From Rhodocyclaceae bacterium (lineage in GTDB: Bacteria; Pseudomonadota; Gammaproteobacteria; Burkholderiales; Rhodocyclaceae), in the NCBI GenBank assembly GCA_020445765.1, contig JAGRFY010000044.1, forward strand, positions 1 through 64,000: DNA of 64,000 bases, written 5' to 3'. The notes beneath the pieces were generated by a model. That model was not told where the DNA came from. It made no database searches and saw only the letters and a program-made list of their open reading frames with translations. Below, piece by piece: positions 19,733 through 29,613 of this stretch. Within the stretch, counting starts at the first letter, position 1, and the number at the start of each line of letters is the position of its first letter. A program made the position numbers and the translations under genes.

Positions 19733-20358
19733 ATCAGCCCCCCCTCGCCCACATCGTCGACGACGACGAAGCGATCCGCGACGCGCTCGAATGGCTGTTC
19801 GAGACCCGCGGCGTGGCCTGTCGCGGCTGGTCGTCGGCGGAAGCCTTTCTCGATGCCTGGCAAGCGGAATGGCGGGGCTGCATCGTGCTCGACATCCGCA
19901 TGGACGGCATGAACGGGCTGGCCTGCTTCGACGCATTGCGCGAACGGGCATGCACGCTGCCGGTGATCTTCCTGACCGGCCACGGCGACGTGCCGATGGC
20001 GGTGTCGGCGCTGAAGAACGGGGCCTTCGACTTCGTCGAGAAGCCGTTCAACGACAACGATCTGGTCGATCTGGTCGAAAAGGCGCTGGAGGCGGACGCC
20101 CGCAAGCAGGCACAACTCGCCAACCGCGATACCGTCGCTCAGCGGCTGGGAAAGCTGACCGCACGCGAATCCGAAGTGATGGAATTGATCCTGGCCGGCA
20201 AGTACAACAAGGTGATCGCGGACCGGCTCAACATCTCGATGCGTACGGTCGAGGTGCACCGCGCCCGGGTATTCGAGAAGATGGGTGTGCGCTCGGCGGT
20301 CGAACTGGCCCAGGCGCTGGCTGCCAGCGGCCTCAGGGAATCCCGCGAAGACGAGTGA
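19729..20358 (+). CDS. DctR/FixJ-family response regulator
   Basis: 209 residues. The receiver domain has the acidic pair DDDE at 11-14, phospho-acceptor Asp55 in CIVLDIRMDG, Thr83 in FLTGHG and Lys105 in EKPF. A LuxR-type helix-turn-helix (about 140-205, TARESEVMELILAGKYNKVIADRL in part) follows. Its ATG overlaps the kinase stop (ATGA). It is expected to activate the TRAP genes in response to extracellular organic acids. Its last 26 bases overlap the 3' end of tilS on the other strand. Confidence 0.92.
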   Translation: MNQPPLAHIVDDDEAIRDALEWLFETRGVACRGWSSAEAFLDAWQAEWRGCIVLDIRMDGMNGLACFDALRERACTLPVIFLTGHGDVPMAVSALKNGAFDFVEKPFNDNDLVDLVEKALEADARKQAQLANRDTVAQRLGKLTARESEVMELILAGKYNKVIADRLNISMRTVEVHRARVFEKMGVRSAVELAQALAASGLRESREDE

Positions 20359-21700
20359 GCACGCCGGCCGGGGGTCGCCACGAAGGCACCAGCCCGATCT
20401 CGTCGGCGGCACAGGCAATGGCCGCGTCGATGCCGAGTTCGGCCACCCAGCACGGCCGCCCGTGCAGCCTCAGCACCGGCAGTCTGGCGCGCATCCACGG
20501 CGGCACACCGGCCTCCTGAGCAAGTGCCTTGAAGGCTCGCGACGGCCCGCCGGCATGCGGCCGCAGACGATCACCGTCGGTGCGTGCCGAGATCGTGATG
20601 CGGTCACCGAGTACCCGCGGCGACAGCCCCTGCCCGTGGGCACGATCGAAGCGGATCTCACCGCCGCCCCAGGGAAGACACGCCTCGCCGTGCCACTGCA
20701 CCGATGCCTGCTGGCGCGTCGGCACGACCGGCTGCAGCCAGAAGCGACCGCGGTAACGACACAGTTCAGTATCGCCCAGATCGACGCACAGGGACCGCCC
20801 GGCGTCCGACCCGGCGAGTTGGCGCACCGACTCCGCCAGGCGCGCGTGGGCTGGCGAGCGGAGACCGAGGGCGTGGATGCGCCAACGCAACAGATTGCAT
20901 AGGCGCGCCGGATCGAGATCACCCAGCCCCGCGCTCGACGCCGACACCTCGTCGCCCGCGAGCGTGCGCCAGTCGATCGCCGCCAGTTGCTCGAGCAAGC
21001 GGTCGCCCTCGCGAAATCGTTCGGCGGCCGCGGCAAGCCGTTCGGCAACGGCCGGAAATCGCCCCTGGATGGCGGGCATCAGCACGTTGCGGACATGATT
21101 GCGGTCGAATGTCGTGCAGCGGTTGCTCTCGTCCTCGACCCACGACAGACCGTGACCGTGCGCCCACGCTTCGATGTCGGCACGCCGCAGGCCGAGCAGC
21201 GGGCGCAGCACGACGGCGGTGTCCGGCCGCGATTCGCAGGCAGCCATGCCGCCGGCGCCGCGCAGGCCGCAGCCGCGCAGCAATCGATAGAGGACCGTTT
21301 CCGCCTGATCGTCGGCATGGTGGGCAAATGCCAGGACGTCGGCCGGCTCGTGCGCCAGCGCCGCCAACCGCGCCGCCCGGGCGGCCGCTTCGAGCCCTTC
21401 GCCATCGGGTCGCACGTCGACCCGGCGAATCGCGCACGGCACGCCCAGGCGCGCGCACAGGGCGGCGCAGAAATCCGCCCAGTGCCCGGCATTGGGGCTG
21501 AGACCGTGATCGACATGGCAGGCGGACAACGCGATCGGGCGATCGCGGCAAATGCGGTGCAGGGCGTGCAGCAGCACCACCGAGTCGACGCCGCCCGAGA
21601 GCGCGACGCAGACCCGCCCCGATTCGACGCGATGCCGTGCGAGACTGGCCCGGACCGCGGCCGGCGGATCAGCGGGGCGCGACTTCCTTGAACCGGCCAT
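20333..21700 (-). CDS. tilS: TilS, tRNA-Ile lysidine synthetase
   Basis: 455 residues. The N-terminal PP-loop ATPase motif [16 protein letters not shown] (about 33-48) is intact, together with [15 protein letters not shown] and [21 protein letters not shown]. The central TilS substrate-binding domain and the C-terminal TilS-C domain follow. The enzyme converts C34 of tRNA-Ile(CAU) to lysidine so that it reads AUA codons. The start overlaps the accA 3' end by 32 bases, giving the common accA-tilS pair. Confidence 0.95.
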   Translation of the reverse strand: MAGSRKSRPADPPAAVRASLARHRVESGRVCVALSGGVDSVVLLHALHRICRDRPIALSACHVDHGLSPNAGHWADFCAALCARLGVPCAIRRVDVRPDGEGLEAAARAARLAALAHEPADVLAFAHHADDQAETVLYRLLRGCGLRGAGGMAACESRPDTAVVLRPLLGLRRADIEAWAHGHGLSWVEDESNRCTTFDRNHVRNVLMPAIQGRFPAVAERLAAAAERFREGDRLLEQLAAIDWRTLAGDEVSASSAGLGDLDPARLCNLLRWRIHALGLRSPAHARLAESVRQLAGSDAGRSLCVDLGDTELCRYRGRFWLQPVVPTRQQASVQWHGEACLPWGGGEIRFDRAHGQGLSPRVLGDRITISARTDGDRLRPHAGGPSRAFKALAQEAGVPPWMRARLPVLRLHGRPCWVAELGIDAAIACAADEIGLVPSWRPPAGVLTRLRGIP

Positions 21701-22637
21701 AGGCCATCAGCCGCTCGTGACGCTTGGCCAGCAGTTGATCGACCGGCAGTTCGCCGAGTTGACGCAGGGCGTCCGCGATCGCCTTGCGCAGGCTCTGTGC
21801 CATCGACGCGTGGTCGCGATGGGCGCCTCCGACCGGCTCGTTGACCACCTTGTCGATCATGCCCAGCGACTTGAGCCGGGCTGCGGTGATGCCCATCGTC
21901 TCGGCTGCTTCGGCGGCCTTCTCCGCACTCTTCCACAGGATCGACGCGCAGCCTTCCGGCGAGATCACCGAATAGGTCGAGTACTGCAGCATCTGCACCT
22001 GGTCGCCGACCGCAATCGCCAGCGCGCCGCCCGACCCCCCTTCGCCGATGATCGTGCAGATCAGCGGCACCTTGAGTTCCGCCATGACATACAGGTTGTG
22101 GCCGATCGCTTCTGACTGGCCACGCTCTTCGGCGCCGATGCCCGGATAGGCGCCCGGGGTGTCGACGAAGGTGAAGACCGGCAGATTGAACTTCTCGGCG
22201 AGGCGCATCAGGCGCATCGCCTTGCGATAGCCTTCGGGCCGCGGCATGCCGAAGTTGCGGTAGATCTTTTCCTTGGTGTCGCGCCCTTTCTGGTGGCCGA
22301 TGACGATGCAGGACTGGCCGTTGAATCGTGCCAAGCCGCCGATGATCGCCTTGTCGTCGGCAAACGCGCGGTCACCGTGAAGTTCCTGGAAATCGGTGAA
22401 GATGTGGCGCAGGTAGTCGAGCGTGTAGGGGCGTTGCGGATGGCGGGCGACCTGGGCGATCTGCCACGGCGTGAGCTTTGCGTAGATGTCCCGGGTCAGC
22501 GTCTGGCTCTTCTTCTCGAGCCGGGAAATCTCTTCCGAGATATCCACCGCCGAATCGTCCTGAACGAAGCGAAGTTCTTCGATCTTGGCCTCAAGTTCGG
22601 CGATCGGCTGCTCAAAATCGAGGAAAACGTTTTTCAT
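21669..22637 (-). CDS. accA: Acetyl-CoA carboxylase carboxyltransferase alpha subunit
   Basis: 322 residues from ATG 22637 ([22 protein letters not shown]), the usual N-terminus; ten further codons upstream are open but atypical. Family motifs include [48 protein letters not shown] (in part [14 protein letters not shown]) and [11 protein letters not shown]. AccA with AccD transfers carboxyl from carboxybiotin to acetyl-CoA, the first step of fatty acid synthesis. Divergent from purC with about 110 bases between the starts. Confidence 0.97.
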   Translation of the reverse strand: MKNVFLDFEQPIAELEAKIEELRFVQDDSAVDISEEISRLEKKSQTLTRDIYAKLTPWQIAQVARHPQRPYTLDYLRHIFTDFQELHGDRAFADDKAIIGGLARFNGQSCIVIGHQKGRDTKEKIYRNFGMPRPEGYRKAMRLMRLAEKFNLPVFTFVDTPGAYPGIGAEERGQSEAIGHNLYVMAELKVPLICTIIGEGGSGGALAIAVGDQVQMLQYSTYSVISPEGCASILWKSAEKAAEAAETMGITAARLKSLGMIDKVVNEPVGGAHRDHASMAQSLRKAIADALRQLGELPVDQLLAKRHERLMAYGRFKEVAPR

Positions 22638-22748
22638 CAGGACACGTCCGGAAACAAAGCGTGTCATTCTACACCTTGCGCGGCACGCTCATCAGCGCCA
22701 TCGGCACCGGACTATAATCGCCGCACATCGCCACTTCGGAAGCACGCC

Positions 22749-23660
22749 GTGAGCCAGCCCCTGTTCCAGTCCAGCATCGCCAGCCTGCCGCTGGTCGGCC
22801 GCGGCAAGGTACGTGACATCTACGCGGTCGACGACCAGCGCCTGCTGATCGTCACCTCCGACCGACTGTCCGCGTTCGACGTGGTGCTGCCGGACCCGAT
22901 CCCGGGCAAGGGCGTGGTGCTGACCGCGATGGCGTGCTTCTGGTTCGAGCGACTCGCCCACGTCATTCCGAATCAGCTGACCGGTATCGCGCCCGAGGAC
23001 GTGGTGACTGCCGGCGAGCGCGAGCAGGTGGCCGGACGCGCGCTGGTGGTCAAGCGCCTGCGGCCGCTGCCGATCGAGGCGGTGGTCCGCGGCTACCTTA
23101 TCGGTTCCGGCTGGAAGGATTATCGCGAAACCGGCACGGTCTGCGGCGTCGCCCTGCCACCCGGGCTGCGCCAGGCGTCGAGGCTGCCGCAGCCGATCTT
23201 CACCCCGGCGACCAAGGCCGAGGCCGGCGACCACGACGAAAACGTCAGCTTCGATCAGGCCAGCGCGCGTTGTGCGGCGACCCTGCCGAACGGCGCCGCA
23301 CTCGCCGCCGAGGCACGTGACGCCGCCCTGTCCCTATATGGCGAGGCCTCTGCCTATGCCTCCGGCCGCGGCATCATCATCGCCGATACCAAGTTCGAGT
23401 TCGGCATCGACGCACACGGCACGCTGCACCTGATCGACGAGGCGCTGACACCGGACTCGTCGCGCTTCTGGCCGGCAGAGAGCTACCGGGAAGGCATCAG
23501 CCCGCCATCGTTCGACAAACAGTATGTCCGTGACTACCTCGAGACGCTGGACTGGAACAAGCGCGCACCGGGGCCGAAGCTGCCCGACGAGGTGATACGG
23601 GCGACCGCCGCCAAGTATGCCGACGCATACGCGCTGTTGACCGGCAAACGCCTGTCCTGA
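22749..23660 (+). CDS. purC: PurC, SAICAR synthase
   Basis: 303 residues from a GTG start. The N-terminal [28 protein letters not shown] motif (read in part as [20 protein letters not shown]) and the ATP-grasp-like residues in the [16 protein letters not shown] segment place it with the larger, yeast-like PurC type common in betaproteobacteria. It joins CAIR to aspartate in purine synthesis. The reading frame is open far upstream but antisense to accA; the GTG matches the family N-terminus. Confidence 0.95.
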   Translation: MSQPLFQSSIASLPLVGRGKVRDIYAVDDQRLLIVTSDRLSAFDVVLPDPIPGKGVVLTAMACFWFERLAHVIPNQLTGIAPEDVVTAGEREQVAGRALVVKRLRPLPIEAVVRGYLIGSGWKDYRETGTVCGVALPPGLRQASRLPQPIFTPATKAEAGDHDENVSFDQASARCAATLPNGAALAAEARDAALSLYGEASAYASGRGIIIADTKFEFGIDAHGTLHLIDEALTPDSSRFWPAESYREGISPPSFDKQYVRDYLETLDWNKRAPGPKLPDEVIRATAAKYADAYALLTGKRLS

Positions 23661-23744
23661 CAAGGGATTTCCCGCCGAACGGCAGGAAACTTCCGCCCCC
23701 TCCCGACGGTCTCAATGACGTCGTTCGAGCAGAGGGAGAATGTC

Positions 23745-24521
23745 ATGGACAAGCCTTTTCATTCACTCGACCGCCATTTCGATGTGCCGCGGATCGCGCT
23801 GGTCGAGCACAGCCGGCCATTGGCCTGGCTGAGGGCGGGCTGGCAGGACCTGGTCCGCAGCCCGGCCGCCAGCCTCGCCTACGGTATCGTGTTCGCAGCG
23901 CTTGGCTACCTGATCATGGCCTATGCCATCGACAAGCCCTACCTCGGCACGGCAGCCGTTTCGGGCTTCATGCTGATCGGCCCGATCGCGGCCGCCGGCC
24001 TCTACGAGATCTCGCGGCGCCACGAAGCCGGCGAGCCGGCCGGCCTCTTCCAGTCGCTGTCGGGTCTGCGCGGACATCGGGACGGACTGTTCACCTTCGG
24101 CATCATGCTGGCGTTCCTGCTGATCGTGTGGGAGCGCCTGTCGGCGATGCTGTTCGCACTGTTCTATCGCGGTGACATCCCGGACGTGTCGAACTTCTAC
24201 AGTCACGTGCTGTTCTCGGGCGACTACGTGTACTTCATCGTCGCCTACCTGGTGATCGGCGGTGCGCTCGCGGCGCTGGTGTTCGCACTGACTGCGGTCG
24301 CAGTGCCGATGGTCATGGACCGCGACACCGACACGATCACCGCGATGATGACGAGCCTGCGGGCGATGGGCACCAACCTCGGGGCGATGGCGTCATGGGC
24401 GGTGATCATCGTCCTGCTGATGGCGATCTCGTTCGCGACCAAGATGATCGGCATGGTCGTCCTGCTGCCACTGCTCGGCCACGCCACCTGGCACGCATAC
24501 CGCGACCAGGTCGAGCGCTAG
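23745..24521 (+). CDS. DUF2189 multi-pass membrane protein
   Basis: 258 residues from ATG 23745, preceded by AGGGAGA. The N-terminal half carries the DUF2189 signature (PLAWLRAGWQDLVRSPAASLAYGIVF in part), and about six membrane spans are visible. The family has no established function and is often found beside respiratory or stress genes. Start at the ATG rather than ten codons upstream because of the Shine-Dalgarno. Convergent with the HDOD gene downstream, with a hairpin between. Confidence 0.88.
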   Translation: MDKPFHSLDRHFDVPRIALVEHSRPLAWLRAGWQDLVRSPAASLAYGIVFAALGYLIMAYAIDKPYLGTAAVSGFMLIGPIAAAGLYEISRRHEAGEPAGLFQSLSGLRGHRDGLFTFGIMLAFLLIVWERLSAMLFALFYRGDIPDVSNFYSHVLFSGDYVYFIVAYLVIGGALAALVFALTAVAVPMVMDRDTDTITAMMTSLRAMGTNLGAMASWAVIIVLLMAISFATKMIGMVVLLPLLGHATWHAYRDQVER

Positions 24522-24539
24522 CGGCAGGACTGCTGCCGC
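24521..24539. terminator. Hairpin between convergent genes
   Basis: GCGGCAG at 24521-24527 and CTGCCGC at 24533-24539 form a 7-base stem with a 5-base loop in the 29-base gap between the stops of two convergent genes. Position suits a bidirectional terminator; there is no T-run on either side. Confidence 0.45.
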
Positions 24540-24550
24540 GGTACCGGGCG

Positions 24551-25411
24551 TCAGCCGCGAAGGGTCGACAGCGCCTCGGCGTGACGCGCCGAGGCGCGCG
24601 TCAGCATCGCCTGCAGTTGCTCGCCGTCGATCCGGCCGAGCGCCTCGTCGGTCAGCGCGTCACGGGAGATGCCCCCCAAATCCTCGAACGGATCGGGTGT
24701 CTCGGCGCTGACGACGCCGATATAGAGCACGTCGGACAGGCTGCGGGGCGGCCAGCCCTCGAAGTACAGTTCCGCCTCCTCGACGGCATCGGCGACGCCC
24801 TCCGGGGTGCCCAGGGCAATCAGCACGTCGCGCGAGATCCGCGGATTCCAGTAGCGGATCAGGTCGGCGAGTTCACCATCCTCGGCGATCAATTCCGGAA
24901 AATCGGCAACCCGGGCCAACAGGTAGAAGCTGCCGAGCTTATGCACCAGGCCGGCGTAGAGGGCCTGGTCCGGCGGCACGCCGGGCACATCGGCGGCGAT
25001 CGCCCAGGTCAGCGCCGCCACCTCGATCGTATGCCGCCACAGCTGATCGGCCTCGGCGCGCACGCGGGCATCGACCGACTGGGTGATCTGTCGCGCCACC
25101 AGCGCCAGCGCCATTGGACGGATCGCCGCGGTGCCGACCAGCAGCACTGCGCTGCGCACGTCGGCGATCGGCCTGTCGCCGCGGTGGTACATCGCCGAGT
25201 TGGCCAGTCGCACGACATGCGCAGCCAGCAATGGTTCGACCGAGATCAGCCGCGAGACCTCGTCGATCCCGCTCAACGGGTCGTCGAGCACGCGCTTGAT
25301 GCGCACGCACAGCTCCATGCTGGTCGGAAAATCGAGGTCGCCGCTGGCCAGTTCCGCTTCCATGCGACGGTAGAAACGCCGACTGCGCTCGCTGATGTGC
25401 TGCTCGCTCAT
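24551..25411 (-). CDS. HDOD-domain signalling protein
   Basis: 286 residues from ATG 25411 (AAGGAGCAGCT before it). An HDOD domain spans about 20-215, with DFPTSMELCVRIKRVLDDP and the typical AAHVVRLANSAMYHR segment. HDOD proteins are HD-hydrolase-like domains without the metal ligands and act as protein-protein modules in signalling and chemotaxis. No second domain is recognised in the C-terminal 70 residues. Divergent from prlC; target unknown. Confidence 0.85.
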   Translation of the reverse strand: MSEQHISERSRRFYRRMEAELASGDLDFPTSMELCVRIKRVLDDPLSGIDEVSRLISVEPLLAAHVVRLANSAMYHRGDRPIADVRSAVLLVGTAAIRPMALALVARQITQSVDARVRAEADQLWRHTIEVAALTWAIAADVPGVPPDQALYAGLVHKLGSFYLLARVADFPELIAEDGELADLIRYWNPRISRDVLIALGTPEGVADAVEEAELYFEGWPPRSLSDVLYIGVVSAETPDPFEDLGGISRDALTDEALGRIDGEQLQAMLTRASARHAEALSTLRG

Positions 25412-25521
25412 AGCTGCTCCTTGAATTTCGCGTGGGCGCCCCGCATCTGGGAACACGCCGCGATCCCTGTTTTTCGGCACAATGAGCCTCAACTTGCGCA
25501 ATTCCCGAATCCGGACCCTCC

Positions 25522-27564
25522 ATGACCAATCCCCTGCTCGACTTTTCCGCCCTGCCTCGCTTTGACCTGATCGCCCCCGAACACGTCGAACCGGGCATCT
25601 CCGAGGTCCTCGCCACGCTGCGAAGTCTGGTGGGCGAACTGCAACGACTGCCGCTTCCCGGCTGGGACAATTTCGTCGCGCCGCTCGAAGCTGCCGGTGA
25701 GTCGCTCGATCGGGCGTGGGGCGTCGTCGCCCACATGCACGGCGTCATGGATCTGCCGGACTGGCGCGACGCCTACAACAGGATGCTGCCGGAGGTCACC
25801 CGCTTCTACGCCGAGCTCGGCCAGAACCTGGCGCTGTTCGAGCAATACCGAAAGATTCGCGACGGCGCCGAGTACGCAGCGCTGAATCCGGCCCGTCAGC
25901 GCATCATCGACAACGCGATCCGCGACTTCCGGCTGTCGGGTGCCGAACTCGACGACGCGCACAAGCCGCGCTTTCAGGCGATCCAGGAGCGTCTGTCGGC
26001 GCTCGCGGCGAAGTTCTCGGAGAACCTGCTCGACGCCAACAACGCCCACGCGGAATGGGTCGAAGACGAGGGCGGCCTCGCCGGCCTGCCGCCAGACGTC
26101 ATCGCGGCAGCCCGCGCCGCGGCCGAAAAGGAGGGCCGTGCGGGCTGGAAGTTCACGCTGCACATGCCTTCCTACCTGCCGGTGATGCAATATGCCGACG
26201 ACCGCGAGCTGCGCGCGCGCATGTACCGCGCCTACGGCACCCGCGCCGCGGAATTCGGCAAGGCAGAATGGGACAACACCGCCAACATCCGCGAGATCCT
26301 CGAGCTGCGCGCGGAGGAAGCCCACATGCTGGGGTACCGCAACTTCGCCGAGGTGTCGCTGGTGCCGAAGATGGCCGACTCGCCCAAGCAGGCGCTCGAC
26401 TTCCTGCACGATCTCGCCCGTCGCGCCAAACCCTTTGCCGAGCAGGACCTCGCCGAGCTGCGAGACTTCGCGGCCACCGAACTCGGCGTCGACCAGCTCG
26501 AGCCGTGGGACATGGCCTGGGCCTCGGAGAAGCTCAAACACACCCGCTACGAGTTCTCCAACGAAGTGGTTCGCCAGTACCTGCCTGAACCGAAGGTCCT
26601 GGAAGGGCTGTTCGGTGTCATCGAACAGCTCTACGGCGTCTCGATCGAGGCCGACCAGACATCGACCTGGCATCCGGACGTACGCTTCTTCCGCATTCAG
26701 CGCGACGGCGAACTGGTGGGCCAGTTCTTCCTCGATCTCTATGCCCGCGACACCAAGCGCGGCGGTGCCTGGATGGGCGAATTGCTCAATCGGCGACCAC
26801 GCCCGGGCGGCCTGCAGGCGCCCGTTGCCTATCTGGTATGCAACTTCACCCCGCCGGTGGGCAATCAGCCCGCGCGCTTCACCCACGACGAAGTGATCAC
26901 GCTGTTCCACGAGTGCGGCCACGGGCTGCATCACCTGCTCACTCGGGTCGAAGAGCCGGCGGTATCGGGCATCCACGGCGTCGAGTGGGACGCAGTCGAG
27001 TTGCCGAGCCAGTTCATGGAGAACTTCTGCTGGGAGTGGGCAGTGCTGAGGGACATGAGCAGCCACGCGGCCACCGGCGACACCCTGCCACGGGAACTGT
27101 TCGACCGAATGATCGCCGCGAAGAATTTCCAGAGCGGCATGCAGACGGTGCGCCAGCTCGAATTCGCCCTGTTCGACCTGATGCTGCACAGCGATCCGGA
27201 CGGCAAGATCGACGCAATGGCGGTGATCAGGCAGGTCCGCGACGAGGTGGCGGTGATTCATCCACCGTCATGGCACCGCTTTCCCCACAGCTTCAGCCAC
27301 ATCTTCGCCGGCGGCTACGCCGCGGGCTACTACAGCTACAAGTGGGCCGAGGTGCTGTCGGCCGACGCCTTCGCGGCTTTCGAAGAAGCCTCGGAACGCT
27401 CCGGCACCGTGCTCGATCGCGCCACCGGCGAGCGCTTCTGGTCCGAAATCCTGGCGGTCGGCGGCAGCCGGCCGGCCATCGAGTCATTCCGCGCGTTCCG
27501 CGGGCGGGATCCCGAACCAGATGCATTGCTGCGGCATAGTGGGATGTTGGTCGAGGCTGCCTGA
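25522..27564 (+). CDS. prlC: Oligopeptidase A, M3 zinc metallopeptidase
   Basis: 680 residues, the normal length. The zinc motif HECGHGLHH is present in the middle of the C-terminal half, with the downstream GVEWDAVELPSQFMENF segment giving the third ligand glutamate. PrlC degrades cytoplasmic oligopeptides, including cleaved signal peptides, and acts after the large proteases. MTNPLLDFSALPRFD is the standard N-terminus. It is followed after 44 bases by a small glutaredoxin-like gene that could share the transcript. Confidence 0.95.
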   Translation: MTNPLLDFSALPRFDLIAPEHVEPGISEVLATLRSLVGELQRLPLPGWDNFVAPLEAAGESLDRAWGVVAHMHGVMDLPDWRDAYNRMLPEVTRFYAELGQNLALFEQYRKIRDGAEYAALNPARQRIIDNAIRDFRLSGAELDDAHKPRFQAIQERLSALAAKFSENLLDANNAHAEWVEDEGGLAGLPPDVIAAARAAAEKEGRAGWKFTLHMPSYLPVMQYADDRELRARMYRAYGTRAAEFGKAEWDNTANIREILELRAEEAHMLGYRNFAEVSLVPKMADSPKQALDFLHDLARRAKPFAEQDLAELRDFAATELGVDQLEPWDMAWASEKLKHTRYEFSNEVVRQYLPEPKVLEGLFGVIEQLYGVSIEADQTSTWHPDVRFFRIQRDGELVGQFFLDLYARDTKRGGAWMGELLNRRPRPGGLQAPVAYLVCNFTPPVGNQPARFTHDEVITLFHECGHGLHHLLTRVEEPAVSGIHGVEWDAVELPSQFMENFCWEWAVLRDMSSHAATGDTLPRELFDRMIAAKNFQSGMQTVRQLEFALFDLMLHSDPDGKIDAMAVIRQVRDEVAVIHPPSWHRFPHSFSHIFAGGYAAGYYSYKWAEVLSADAFAAFEEASERSGTVLDRATGERFWSEILAVGGSRPAIESFRAFRGRDPEPDALLRHSGMLVEAA

Positions 27565-27608
27565 ACACCGTGCGGGCGGTCGCCGGCACCGTTCGTGGAG
27601 AACTGGCC

Positions 27609-28070
27609 ATGCGCACACTGCTTCTTGCTGCCCTGCTGCTGACGTCCATCGCCCAGGCCCAGACCTACGTCTGGATTGACGAAAACGGCCAAAAGCACTA
27701 TTCCGACCAACCGCCACCGCCCTCGGTGCAGCACCAGCAGCGGCGCTTCGGCCCGAACGGTGCGGCGCGCACGCAGCCGTACCGCGTGCGCGAGGCTGCC
27801 CGCAGCCATCCGGTGACGCTCTACACCGGCGATTCCTGTCCACTGTGCGACGACGCGCGCAAGTTGCTGAAGGCGCGCGGCGTGCCATTCACCGAGAAGA
27901 AGGTCGGCAGCCAGGAGGAACTCGATGCACTGACCGAGCGCTTCGACGGCAACGGCCTGGTGCCCTCGATCGAGGTCGGCAGCGCGAAGTTCGCCGGCTA
28001 TATCGATGAGCGCTGGCACGCCTTGCTCGACGACGCCGGCTACCCGAAAGAACTCAAGGGATTGCAGTAG
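27609..28070 (+). CDS. DUF4124-glutaredoxin fusion, exported
   Basis: 153 residues from ATG 27609. A signal peptide (MRTLLLAALLLTSIAQA) is followed by a DUF4124 segment (YVWIDENGQKHYSDQPPP) and a glutaredoxin-like fold with CPLC at about 77-80 in TGDSCPLCDDARKLLK and the cis-proline region NGLVPSIEVG. It is probably a periplasmic thiol-active protein. The DUF4124-glutaredoxin pair is known in betaproteobacteria, but no role is established. A 13-codon upstream extension was left out because it would mask the signal peptide. Confidence 0.88.
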   Translation: MRTLLLAALLLTSIAQAQTYVWIDENGQKHYSDQPPPPSVQHQQRRFGPNGAARTQPYRVREAARSHPVTLYTGDSCPLCDDARKLLKARGVPFTEKKVGSQEELDALTERFDGNGLVPSIEVGSAKFAGYIDERWHALLDDAGYPKELKGLQ

Positions 28071-28091
28071 CCGGGGACCGGCCGTCCCCGA
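28071..28091 (+). terminator. Hairpin after glutaredoxin gene
   Basis: CGGGGAC and GTCCCCG form a 7-base stem around a CGGCC loop directly after the stop codon. It precedes the promoter of the ArsR operon and probably ends the prlC-glutaredoxin transcript, though a T-run is lacking. Confidence 0.5.
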
Positions 28092-28097
28092 TCAGTC

Positions 28098-28125
28098 TTG
28101 ACAGGCTCGTGTCGGCACCTATCGT
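28098..28125 (+). promoter_or_regulatory. Sigma-70-like promoter of ArsR operon
   Basis: A consensus -35 TTGACA (28098-28103), a 16-base spacer and TATCGT (28120-28125) as -10 place the transcription start near 28132, about 22 bases before the arsR-family ATG. Autorepression by the ArsR protein is likely by analogy with the family. No clear operator dyad was found. Confidence 0.6.
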
Positions 28126-28153
28126 ACACCTCAAGGCGTAATAAATTGGGCCG

Positions 28154-28471
28154 ATGGACAAGACATTCTTCGCGCTGTCGCACCCCACGCGGCGGGCTCT
28201 GCTCGAGCGCCTCGCCGGCGGCGATCTGACCATCGGCGAGGCGGCCGACGGCCTAGGCGACAGCCCTTCGCAGATCACCAAGCACGTTCGCATCCTCGAG
28301 TCTGCCGGCCTGGTGGCCCGCCGGCGCGAGGGTCGAACGCATCGCCTGCGCTTCAATGCCGGACCGATCGACGAGGCCCTCGGCTGGCTCGGCCGCCAGC
28401 GGGCGTTCTGGGACGGGCGCCTGGACGCCCTGGCCGACTACCTCGACGGACAGGATCGCCGCGATGGATGA
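28154..28471 (+). CDS. ArsR-family transcriptional repressor
   Basis: 105 residues with a winged helix-turn-helix: FFALSHPTRRALLERLAGGDLTIGEAA (in part LSHPTRRALLERLAGG) and the recognition helix SPSQITKHVRILESAGLV. There is no metal-binding ELCVCDL motif, so it is the non-metal subclass that controls SRPBCC (AHSA1) genes. It is the first gene of a four-gene operon and overlaps the SRPBCC gene by eight bases. Likely autoregulated. Confidence 0.9.
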   Translation: MDKTFFALSHPTRRALLERLAGGDLTIGEAADGLGDSPSQITKHVRILESAGLVARRREGRTHRLRFNAGPIDEALGWLGRQRAFWDGRLDALADYLDGQDRRDG

Positions 28472-28931
28472 TCGAATCGCTCGCGACGTGCTCGAACTGG
28501 CGCTCCACCGCGTGTTCGCTCACAGCCGCGAACGCGTCTTCGACGCCTGGAGCCGTCCGGACGCACTGATGGCCTGGATGGGCCCATCGGCCTCGATCCA
28601 TGCGGTGCGGGTCGAGACGGATTTTCGCGAAGGCGGACACTATCAGATCACTTTCGACAGCGGCGATGGCGGATTGCGACGCGTCCGTGGCCGCTACCTG
28701 ACGATCGACCGGCCCAGGCGACTGGCGTTTTCGTGGATCTGGTGCGAGGCTTCACCGGCGGATGAAGTCGAGACCACGGGTATCGTCGATTTCGCCGAGC
28801 ATCCGCACGGCACGTGCATCCACCTGCGCCACTTGCGGTTCACGAGCGAGCACGAGCGGCGGCGTCACGCAGACGGCTGGCGCGGCACGCTCGACAAGCT
28901 GGCAGGACACCTCGACGATGGACATCGATGA
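28464..28931 (+). CDS. SRPBCC (AHSA1-like) domain protein
   Basis: 155 residues from ATG 28464. The motif LHRVFAHSRERVFDAWSRPDALMAWMGP (read in part as RVFAHSRERVFDAWS) and the later CIHLRHLRF strand are typical of AHSA1/START-like proteins that hold a hydrophobic ligand in a helix-grip fold. The pair ArsR plus AHSA1 is very common; ligands are mostly unknown. It overlaps arsR by 8 bases and the DUF2461 gene by 14. Confidence 0.88.
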   Translation: MDDRIARDVLELALHRVFAHSRERVFDAWSRPDALMAWMGPSASIHAVRVETDFREGGHYQITFDSGDGGLRRVRGRYLTIDRPRRLAFSWIWCEASPADEVETTGIVDFAEHPHGTCIHLRHLRFTSEHERRRHADGWRGTLDKLAGHLDDGHR

Positions 28932-29613
28932 CCACGATTGGCCGGGCACGGCGATCGCCTTCCTCACCGATCTGTCAGAAAACAACAACCGGTCCTGGTT
29001 CGACGCCTGCAAGCACCGCTATCGCGAAGCGGTAGCCGCACCGGCCGCGCGTTGTCGCGACGAGCTGACGGTGCTGCTCGAAGGAGCCGCCGGATGCCCC
29101 ATGGACGGGCGGATCTTTCGGCTGGCGCGCGACATGCGGTTTGCCAGGCCCGACGACCCGCCCTATCACCCCTGGTTGCGGATGGCGTTCCGGGCACCCC
29201 ACCGGGCGACTGCCTGCTATCTATCGATCGAACCTGCGGGCGTCCGCTTCGGTGTCGGCGTGATCGCATTCGACAAGGCCCTGTTGACGGCCTGGCGCAA
29301 CGCCGTGGCGAGCCCGGCCGCCAGCGCGCTGGCGCCGGCGGAACAAAGACTGATCGATGCCGGCTGGCGGATCGACCCGCCCGAACTGCGTCGGCTGCCG
29401 CGCGGCCTCGACGCCGACGGTGCTCCCGCGCGCTGGCTCCGCTACAAGCAGTTCAGCGCGTGGAGGCACACATGCGGCAGTCCGTTCCGTTCGCGCCGCG
29501 ACTTGCAGACCTGGTGCGTCGCGGCCGCCGAAGACGCACGTCCTCTTTCAGACTGGCTGGGGCATCATTTGCCGGCCGCCGACTGTGCCGGCCGCCCCGG
29601 CAATGGAGCATGA
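28918..29613 (+). CDS. DUF2461-family protein
   Basis: 231 residues. The opening segment AIAFLTDLSENNNRSWFDACK is the DUF2461 (TIGR02453) signature, and RIFRLARDMRFARPDDPPYHPWL matches the family core RxxRDxRFxxDKxPYK (shown in part). Function is unknown. Start ATG 28918 gives MDIDDHDWPG, overlapping the SRPBCC gene by 14 bases; the next gene starts in an ATGA overlap with its stop. The four-gene overlap implies one transcript. Confidence 0.85.
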   Translation: MDIDDHDWPGTAIAFLTDLSENNNRSWFDACKHRYREAVAAPAARCRDELTVLLEGAAGCPMDGRIFRLARDMRFARPDDPPYHPWLRMAFRAPHRATACYLSIEPAGVRFGVGVIAFDKALLTAWRNAVASPAASALAPAEQRLIDAGWRIDPPELRRLPRGLDADGAPARWLRYKQFSAWRHTCGSPFRSRRDLQTWCVAAAEDARPLSDWLGHHLPAADCAGRPGNGA

